The notes below the pieces were generated by a model that saw nothing but the letters and a program-made list of their open reading frames with translations, was not told the origin of the DNA and ran no database searches. A program made the position numbers and the translations under genes. A stretch of 64,000 nucleotides of DNA from Mytilus galloprovincialis (lineage: Eukaryota; Mollusca; Bivalvia; Mytilida; Mytilidae), in assembly GCF_965363235.1 (NCBI RefSeq), contig NC_134844.1:22736646-22800645 (forward strand), written 5' to 3'. Within the stretch, counting starts at the first letter, position 1; the number at the start of each line of letters is the position of its first letter. Shown here in pieces: positions 56,215 through 64,000 of this stretch.

Positions 56215-59200
56215 GTATAATTTTTAGGCTAGAGGTCAAGTAAATAAGCAATTCAGTTCAAGTTTGATTTCCAATATCAAGACATGGGATATAATTAATA
56301 GAACAAGACTTGACCTCGCCCTTGTAATTGATTTTGAATGAATAACATCATGGTGATTATCTATGATGTCAGGGTCTTTGCATGAATTAAACTTGACATT
56401 GGCAAAATAATAATTTTCTTTTACGTGTAAAAAAAATTGTACATAATCATGATAATTGTAGATCAAATATAGTTCCATTAAGTACTCATAATAAATGACA
56501 GCATTACCTAATCATGAATCTTAATTTTGATCAAAAACCATGAAAGTTAGGCCACTGTCAGGTGTCCTGTTTCTGACTGAGATGTACCGGTAAACCATAA
56601 TTTAAATGGGGGTGTTCCTTATCTCTATTTAATTGTTTCACACTCTCTCAAGTCAGGGTCTTTTAAAGCTAACTATACAGCACGGACTTTTCTGAAGGCT
56701 GTATGGTGACCTGAAATTGTTTACATATTCATTCTTTTATAACTGGTATATATAGTAAGCAAAATGCAGTTGTTACTATTAATAGCTGAAAAGAGAACCT
56801 TATAACTTAAATAAAAAATACTATGATTTTATTCAGTCATTGAGCAATTGATATCAGATAAAGAACAGCTAAATTGTACCAGATGTATTCAAAGTGTTTT
56901 TCTTTCTCATTCTCACTAATTTATTAATACAATGCAGTAAATGTTTTTTGTAGGAGTCTGAAGCTTTTATGCTGTACAACAGAGCCTTAAGTTTACAGAG
57001 ACAAGGAAATAATGAACAGACAGAGGAAGCTTTTAGAGAACTATTAGAACATCCATTTATAACTGAGGTAAAATCTTTCAATCTCATTCTCATAATCACT
57101 ACAGGTCATTTAGGTGGAATTAAACTTTTACAAATATATTATCTGTTAAATGTTTTCTGTGCACAGGTACAATGTTTTGAGCTAGCAGTAAGAGATAGAA
57201 ATATATTTTTTTGTCAATAGTTGAAATTTGATAAATATACAGTGGTTGTTAATTTTTCTGATTTCTTGACCAATAATAGCAAAAATTTCTCTGTTAACAG
57301 TATTGATACTATATATGCATATGTTGATAGTGTTAATGAGACATTTAGTCTGTTTATTCATGAATGTATAAATAATATAGGTTTAAGATTCAGGAGTCGG
57401 TTTCACAAAATACCTTACGATCCAAATTGATCGTAAGTCATGAACAATTCAGTATACTTAGGACAATTCTTAGTCGTAAGTTTTTTTGTGAAACCGACTC
57501 TAGATTAACTTGTCATTTATATTTCTAGGCATTAGAACAGGTTCGAGATGATATTGAAGGATCTACCCATCCGGCTTTACAGCTGTTGTATTCCATACAT
57601 AAAAACATTGCTAACATGGCTCTTCATAGAAAAGATTATAAAGCTGCCCTTCTGTCATACATTGAGGTATTGTTAAAATATAAAGCACAAAGCAAGATTA
57701 TCAGAAGGAAATTGTTAACAATATCAGGGAAGAAAAACCCAACCATCTTCTTAAATACAAAATGTTTATATATGTAAATATTAAGCCAATATATGTCTTG
57801 TCTGCTACAAATATTACTGGAGGCAAGACTTTTTTGCCATTCTAGATGTTTACAGAAAATTTTTGCAGTGGAATTTTAGCTCAATGGGAGTCATGAGAAT
57901 AATAAGGGGAAAATTCAGCAATATTTTATATTGATCCTCTCAGACAATATGTTAAAACTTTTCTGATAAAAATATGACCTTAGTCTGCTTTTAGTAATCA
58001 CATGATATTTAAAGAGAGAAGTTATTTGTTTTTTAATTTAAATTTATTTTTGTAGTTTTAAAATTTGAAGGATTTAGATGAATTATTTAAAAAGAAAATG
58101 AAACGGATTTTAATGAACAACATTGATGTATTTCAGGCTGTGAAGATAGATACTACAGAAGTAACAGTTTGGTATAAGATAGGAACTATAGCTAAACAGA
58201 TATACAACTTTCCTTTAGCTAGAATGGGATTTGAAATGGTAATTATATGTCTTGTTTTAATTAATAGTAATGATACTAACGATTAACAATGCATTAGATT
58301 GATCAACCTATTCCTTTCCTTTTTGGGGTAGATAGTTATAAAGATCAGGAATACAACAGACGTCTTTTTCCACAATCACTTACAATCATTGTAGAACACA
58401 AATTATTTATTTTCAAAAACATTTGAGGTAATAATGTTCAGGTTTGAAGCTGTATGTGTCAGTTCCAATGAATACCTGCATAGAATTGATATGCAAAAGT
58501 TTGTAAGAATTCCAACACTGAAACATGATTTCTTATAACAGATAATTGGTAAGAAAGTTATCTAAATGAAAAGGAAGGTTAGCAAACAACTGACCTTGTT
58601 AATCAACGATGCATGTAATCGCTGTAAACTTACAACAAGAATCTGTTTTAATTTGATTATCAATTGTTAGGATGACTTTAATCTCGTTTGTAGAAATACA
58701 CCACATCAATTTGAATCAATATTTAGGTCTTGAAAGATTAACTAAATGTTTTATCCGGTAAAAAGAAAAAAATGATAAAGCAATATTTTTTTTTATTAGT
58801 TTTCTGACATGTCTATATTTGTATTTCAGGGTCTACAGTGTAACCCTAACCACTGGCCTTGTCTAGATAATGTGATCACTTTATTGTATGCTATGAATGA
58901 TTACTGGTGTAAGTTTTTACTATAGAATCTTAAGGATGATCTATGGTGATGCTTAAAAATTTTTTGTAAGATGTCAAACACCTTGGTTTTCCCTACGAAA
59001 CTGGGTAAAATATTTTGACCCAAAACATCCATTTTTCTTTTCATATATTACTTCAATAGCTCATAAAAGGTCTTTTACCAAAATGTAAATAGATTCTAGA
59101 TTCTTTTCTTTAGATTGGATAGATAATTTATACCAATGCAAATATAAGGTAAAAGTCTGAGTCAGCATTTATCAACCATTTTATTTTAATCAAAGATCTA

Positions 59201-62200
59201 GAAAAGGAGCTCCATAACCTATCAATATTTTAAGCTTATTTTGTTCCTTAACTAATGGTTTATTGACTTCTTGTATCAATTTTGATGATTAATTTTTTAA
59301 TTTCACCTAAAAACATCCTTAAACACACTAAAGGTAGGTCATAGGAATATTTTCCTTGAAATAGAATTTTCTTATACTTTTCCAAAATGAATATTTTACT
59401 ATGCTTTTATCAAAAATATGATAAAAGTATGGGTCACCATTGTTATTTTTCAAATTATAGGTCGTTGAAAATTGCCTAAATTTGGTTAGATTGTTCATGA
59501 AAAAACATTTGTTTTTCTTCCTACAAGTAAAAATTTCCACATTAGTCTGGTATATATTTTTTACAAAAAGAGTTATCTCCCCTTAAATGACTTATTTGAA
59601 AAAAATGATTCTAAAAACACAAAATTTGATATTCCTTATAATATTTGGAGTTATACGATAAATCACCAAGTTGTCTTTATATGAATAAATAGTCTAACCA
59701 ATAAATTGCAAATATGTCTCTAAATTTGCAGATGTGGGCAAATAATTATTCTGATTTTGTACTGGAATTGTACAATCCAAGATGGCAGTATACCATGCAT
59801 TTACCTTAAATTTATTAAACAGAAAGGTGTTTATAATGTGTCTAATGATAAAAATCTTCAGTTGGGGAAGATTCAAATGATGCTATAAATCTTTGAAGTA
59901 TTTACTGTTGTTAGATATCGATAAAAGAAAAGGAAGAGTATAAGCTAATTATACAGCAATCCAACAATGAAAACAACCAACTTCTTTGGAATATACGACT
60001 TTTGTGTCAAGCATGCTTTCTAACAGTATAAAAAAACTCACCAAAGTTTAGTATTCATGTATGAATTGTACTCAAAACATCTGATTCATTATGGGTTGAT
60101 TGAATTAACTGCTGTATGGACCTAAGTGCCTTAACACCATTTGATGAATTATCTTTTTTAAATTTTACAGACTGTCTTTATTACATATCAAAGTCCCTTG
60201 TGAAAGACCATGGATATACTAAAGGTCTTGTTCTCAGAAGTCAGATCTTCAAAGAGGATCCATCACTTAGAGAAACTACAATAAACATGTTCAAAGATTG
60301 GTAAGTTCTTATGTATAGCATTTAATGTTAAGTCTTCTTCTCTACATTTAATATGAGGCAGGTGTTCATTGGACGTCCATTAGAGTGTTTCAAAATGTTG
60401 GACGTTGATAAGAGAGTGGAGTAGGAGGGGTCCAGATCCCGAAATCCCGGGCTTAAAAACACGAAATCTTGAGGTTCCGAATTTTAAAAAAATTAAATCC
60501 GGACGTCTGAAATTCGAAATTTCTGATTCCCGAGCTTAAAAACACCCGATCCTGGAGTCCCGATAAAGGTCCTATCACCCCTCATTAGAGAATCTGACAT
60601 CAGATTTGGAAGTCGATTTGAGGAACGGACGTCGATTAGGGACTGGAGTTGATTAGGGAACGGACGACGATCTGAGTCTAACATATACATGTATAAGAAA
60701 AAAACATGTTTACTAGTAATTACCTTTTGGTTCATTATTAATTTTAGGGGATCTGCTTTGGATAGGTTTCTGACATATTGATTATGCCACATTTTGCACT
60801 AAGCTCTATGTATAGGTCTAGTCCAACTCTCTGTAATTGGTGAAAGATATCAGAGAAAAAGTCAAAATCATAGATCGAAAATAACCTGACAACGTCATGG
60901 CTAAAAAATAAAATGACAAACCGACAAATAATAGTACACAAGACACAACATAAAAAACTAAAAACTATGCAACACATAGTGTGAGTTAGTATTAATGAAC
61001 GTCCTATGTTAGAGTATCATTTTATTTTATGATTCTTCAGTGACCCTGCTATAGATAACATAGAGATTGATGCTGAAGATAAGGAAGAGGTAAGTCTATT
61101 ACTCCTGATAATAGGCAGAGGGGCAACCTGTTACATAAAAAGGCTATGGATGACTGGCCCAATTAGCTTGTGCTCATACTGAAAACTACATGTGAACCAA
61201 CTTATCAATAAAACTGTGAATTTGGTGTAATTTAAGTGCTACTTGAAGGTTTTCCTTATGCTCAGTTTAAATATTTTTTCACAAGTATATTACCTACCCA
61301 TGATAAATTGAGCATAGAAAGAATCAGCATTTTGCCGTTTACCACTATCATGAAGTTATTGTGTCAAAATCAAATGAGATAGATATCAGTTGTATATATT
61401 TTTGTCCTTCTTTTTTTCCTTTTTTTTTTTATAATAATATTTCAGTCCTTGTTTAAGATAGTATTTGGCTAAATTTTCGCCTTTGATTTTATTAAAATAA
61501 TATTTTAATGTATGAAATTTTATGACATTTTATGATTCTATTTTTAGTTTATCAATGAGTGTTTAAAGCTGGCTGAGGAAAGAAGACAACTATCAAAGCC
61601 TAAAATCTTACAAATGGTCAAATTACCAGTCCCTATACAGTTATATACGTAAGTTTTAAAACTCATTTTATTAGACAAATAAATTTATTAAAAGTATAAG
61701 CCCTACAGTGTAAAGTTAGAATATGTAGATGCATGATAAAATTTATCTTGATGTCATTGTAAAACTTTGCATTTACTAACTTGGAAAACTAGAAAAAAAA
61801 AAAATTAAAATTTAATTCAGTTTTCCAATAAAGCTTTAAGTTTTCTGTTTGTGCAATTATTACTTATCGTATCTGATATGCGTTATGATTAAAAGTTTTT
61901 TACAATGGTATTGTGGTCAACTTTAACTTTTAACATAAGAACAATGAGATGTGGTTTATATACGACAATCATCTACCAGAGTGGATAAAGATATCGGCAA
62001 TATAAGGTATCGGCAATATAAGATATCGTCAATATAAGGTTCCATTTGAACTTCAGTAGACGACTTTCAAATTTATGCACTAACCTGTAAATATGCTTAT
62101 ACAGTTTACTTATGATTATCTTATTATGTCACAGTAAAAACCGATTGTTTGACGACATGTTTGATTCCAATTAACCCCATGCAACAGGTGTCACTTATTT

Positions 62201-63418
62201 ATAATACAAAATGAGAATGGTGTATAATAAGAAAAATGGCACAGTATAGTCTGCATATTTGTTGTTAGTAAGGCAAGGTGTCCAAAGAACACATATTTTT
62301 GTTTTTTCCTAAGTGAATTTTAATGCTTTTACTATAAGTTAGAAGATGTAATGAGATATAATTTTGATTTTACAGGTGGTGTAGCCTAGGAGAAGCTTTG
62401 TTGGCATTATACAAGATGCTGAAATCTTCTGATCCCCCAGTGGTAAGATTAATTATGGATGTACACAATAAAATATACATGTCACAGTTTGTTAATTGGA
62501 TTGTAATGTTGGCTTGTTACACACACTAATGTCTTTATACTGCAACCTATGATATCAAGTAACTCTGCATCTCCACTACAAAATAACATAATGTATAAGT
62601 TGATTTAACTTAGTCCTGAAAATTATGTATTGCTTTAAGGTGGTACCTAACACTACAGGGAGATAACTCTGTAAAGTCAGCTAAACGTTTTAATTACTTT
62701 GTGTTGTAAAAGGAATATTAAGCTTCTCAATGATCTAAATTGGTGTTTGTCAAACTGCTATAGAACCATTGTAATTTTTCTGACAAAACAGTTGGTTCAA
62801 AATTTTTAAAATTTTTATATTTTTGTAAATACTTTGACAAAATTTTATGAAAATTAAACGAGCCAAATTAATTTTAGCGAAAGTGTTGGGTACCACCTTA
62901 ACAGAAAAATCATTTAGATCAATCATTTTGATTTCAGGAAATGCTGCACACTAAGTAATAACAATTTAAAATGTGAGGTTTTTTTTGTTGCTATATTGGC
63001 AGCATTAAAAACAAAATAAAAGTCTCTTAATATTTTTGTTGACTTCATGTACCTAAAGACTGAAAATGAACAAGTTAATACCTTATTCTACAAAACTTTC
63101 TTATGAAGTTTTCAAATTGGATGTGAATCAGTTAATAAGTAAGGTTATAATTTTGACAGAATATGAACACTTTACAGAGTATGGGATGTCGTGTGGACTT
63201 TTCAGCTTACAATGGAGAGGAGAAAGTTAAAGAGGCAGAACAGCCAATGGAAACAGATGCTGCCATGGCAACCAATGACATGATAGTAGATGATGTAGAT
63301 GAAGCAGCAGATCAGTTTGATTCTAAGACAGTTACCTCCCTTGAACAGTTCCTGTCAAATTTACCAGCTGACCAAATGACAGAGCTACTGCAGAGTACTC
63401 CACCAACACCAGGCTCAG
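56131..63418 (+). CDS. CABIN1: CABIN1, calcineurin-binding protein / HIRA-complex subunit, 5' part
   Basis: Exons: 56131-56214, 56954-57067, 57529-57666, 58137-58238, 58830-58908, 60171-60300, 61041-61089, 61548-61648, 62376-62442, 63160-63418. All have GT/AG borders and phases that join, giving about 374 residues. The gene continues past the window (human about 2,200 residues). The start [14 protein letters not shown] matches the vertebrate CABIN1 N-terminus minus its Met. TPR-type helices follow: [80 protein letters not shown] and [20 protein letters not shown]. Then come a conserved [20 protein letters not shown] and [20 protein letters not shown]. In vertebrates CABIN1 works with HIRA, UBN1 and ASF1a in replication-independent histone H3.3 deposition, and inhibits calcineurin and MEF2. 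The nuclear role here is by homology. Confidence 0.93.
56954..57067 (+). CDS. CABIN1: CABIN1 exon, TPR 1
   Basis: 38 codons, [18 protein letters not shown] to HPFITE, after TTTTTTGTAG; donor GAG|GTAAAA. Confidence 0.92.
57394..57500. mobile_element. 107-bp MITE in CABIN1 intron
   Basis: Perfect ends GAGTCGGTTTCACAAAA and its complement TTTTGTGAAACCGACTC; an inner palindrome CTTACGATCCAAATTGATCGTAAG (quoted as arms CTTACGATC and GATCGTAAG) and a second TCGTAAG. Of the type that folds into one long hairpin. Confidence 0.8.
57529..57666 (+). CDS. CABIN1: CABIN1 exon, TPR 2
   Basis: 46 codons, [20 protein letters not shown] to LLSYIE. A MITE lies 29 bp upstream of it (57394-57500), close to the branch-point region. 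Confidence 0.92.
58137..58238 (+). CDS. CABIN1: CABIN1 exon, TPR 3
   Basis: 34 codons, [20 protein letters not shown] to GFEM; donor ATG|GTAATT. Confidence 0.93.
58830..58908 (+). CDS. CABIN1: CABIN1 exon, TPR 4
   Basis: [20 protein letters not shown] is almost identical to the vertebrate segment. Ends in phase 1 (TGG T|GTAAGT). Confidence 0.93.
58909..60170. other. CABIN1 intron, no gene seen
   Basis: AT-rich intron of 1.26 kb. Small open frames on the minus strand (59328-59540, 59694-59876) are unsupported. Confidence 0.45.
60171..60300 (+). CDS. CABIN1: CABIN1 exon, TPR 5
   Basis: Completes Tyr and encodes [20 protein letters not shown] to NMFKD plus two bases; acceptor AATTTTACAG, donor TTG|GTAAGT. 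Confidence 0.92.
60400..60670 (+). repeat. Degenerate short-period repeats in CABIN1 intron
   Basis: Recurring GATCCCGAAATCCCGGGCTT / CCCGAGCTTAAAAACACCCG and GGACGTCGATTAGGGACTGG / GTTGATTAGGGAACGGACGA phrases. Function none apparent. Confidence 0.45.
60830..60985 (-). repeat. Reverse-transcriptase element tail fragment
   Basis: On the plus strand CTGACAACGTCATGGCTAAA and ATAATAGTACACAAGACACA match the inverted 3' tail at 12.66-12.77 kb. Confidence 0.5.
61041..61089 (+). CDS. CABIN1: CABIN1 exon, acidic linker
   Basis: 49 nt encoding [17 protein letters not shown]; donor GAG|GTAAGT. Confidence 0.88.
61548..61648 (+). CDS. CABIN1: CABIN1 exon, helix after the TPR block
   Basis: [20 protein letters not shown] to QLYT; ends in phase 2 at TATAC|GTAAGT. 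Confidence 0.9.
62376..62442 (+). CDS. CABIN1: CABIN1 exon with [12 protein letters not shown]
   Basis: 22 codons, [20 protein letters not shown] to PV, matching the vertebrate TWKCLGESLLAMY segment in place and phase. Confidence 0.92.
62637..62899. mobile_element. Intact TTAA-flanked MITE (piggyBac-like) in CABIN1 intron
   Basis: TTAA|GGTGGTACCTAACACT ... AGTGTTGGGTACCACC|TTAA. About 260 bp, no coding frame. Same family as the split copy at 12451-13172. Confidence 0.75.
63160..63418 (+). CDS. CABIN1: CABIN1 exon, acidic low-complexity region
   Basis: About 86 codons, [20 protein letters not shown] then an acidic stretch ([20 protein letters not shown]) and [20 protein letters not shown]. 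The open frame reaches a TAA at 63436-63438, but CTCAG|GTACAG at 63418 is a likely donor and the protein should be far longer, so I end the exon there. This part aligns poorly with vertebrates. Confidence 0.7.
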
Positions 63419-63544
63419 GTACAGTGTTGCAGTTATAAAAACAAGATTAATTTATTGGTTAATTTCTATTTTGTATTGTAGCATGAGATGATCTTTGTTA
63501 TTCAGTGGTTGTTGTTTGTCACTGTGTACCATATTTGATTGTTC

Positions 63545-63745
63545 CTTATTTTGTTCATATATAATAGGCCTTTAGTTTCCTTGTTTGAATTGTTTAACAA
63601 TTTTTCTTTTCAGCTTTAATAGCTGACTATGTGGTATGATTTTTGCTCATTGTTTTGAGACCACACAGTGACCTATAGTTGTAAACTGTTATGTTATTTG
63701 GTCACTGGTTGTCTCTTTGGCCGTCATACTACATCATCTTATTTT
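63545..63745 (+). repeat. R2 copy at the right end of the window
   Basis: GCTGACTATGTGGTATGA, CCACACAGTGACCTATAGTT and GGTTGTCTCTTTGGCCGTCA follow R2 order. A CTTTTCAG within it at about 63614 is not a useful exon start: its frame stops within nine codons. Confidence 0.5.
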
Positions 63746-64000
63746 AAGTTGTCTTTATAGAGCTTTTGACAAATCTTATATTTTATGCAAGTTCCTTAAA
63801 TTTCTCCATCCTAATTTAGACATAATTGATTTTAAGTAATTTCACACTAGAATGATAAATAAAAAGGTCTGAAAATTTTTGAAGACCTACCAAATTAAAG
63901 TAATGAAAAATTTGCGAAACAAAGAAAAAAATTAGCACACATAATTTCTTGAAACATATGTCCATATGTGACCTAGATATTTTGTAAATTTGTATATATT

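Noticed and set aside
63160-63438. CABIN1 ending at the TAA at 63438
   Set aside because: The protein would be about a sixth of the family length and lack most conserved regions; a donor at 63418/63419 is more likely.

Overview
The window is AT-rich, intron-rich and crowded with short mobile-element remnants. Two conserved animal genes and many recognisable dispersed repeats point to a bivalve mollusc, most likely a mussel of the genus Mytilus. The species call rests on repeat families I recognise from memory and is an inference. There are no bacterial-type operons, no CRISPR array, and no complete rRNA or tRNA gene that I can support.

Region 1 (1-18 kb) opens with a frame-broken coding remnant. 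It then carries a tandem pair of paralogous genes on the + strand: gene A (coding exons 8238-8355 and 9954-10228) and gene B (16585-16705 and 17517-17851). Both encode short secreted proteins with a CPTC-type tract and an identically spaced five-cysteine C-terminal domain. Each also has a similar promoter and a 5' UTR donor about 4.3 kb upstream of its ATG, so promoter, intron and exons were duplicated together. I do not recognise the family. Between and inside the two genes lie fragments of one reverse-transcriptase family, small dispersed repeats and a hammerhead-ribozyme repeat.

Region 2 (19.3-31.2 kb, - strand) is a complete nine-exon NOSIP gene encoding 287 residues by my splice reconstruction. 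Its introns hold a Harbinger-like element whose end abuts a splice donor, a 140-bp palindrome and arrays of a tandem-monomer element. Region 3 (32-42 kb) has no host gene that I can see. It holds repeat families, a 505-bp tandem duplication, a perfect (GTAA)n array, a 5'-truncated LINE and a degraded reverse transcriptase.

Region 4 (42.3-43.4 kb, - strand) is a single-exon B-box protein with a predicted NHL-like propeller. Region 5 (45-54 kb) holds a tandem-monomer element, a tRNA-related repeat and the apparent terminal exon of an unidentified receptor. That exon is split by a LINE and then hit by a second element in its stop codon. Region 6 (about 55-64 kb, + strand) is the 5' part of CABIN1, with ten coding exons, continuing past the right edge. 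The host genes look independent of each other; only the secreted pair at 4-18 kb shows shared ancestry and shared regulation. All exon limits come from reading splice signals and codon phase by eye.
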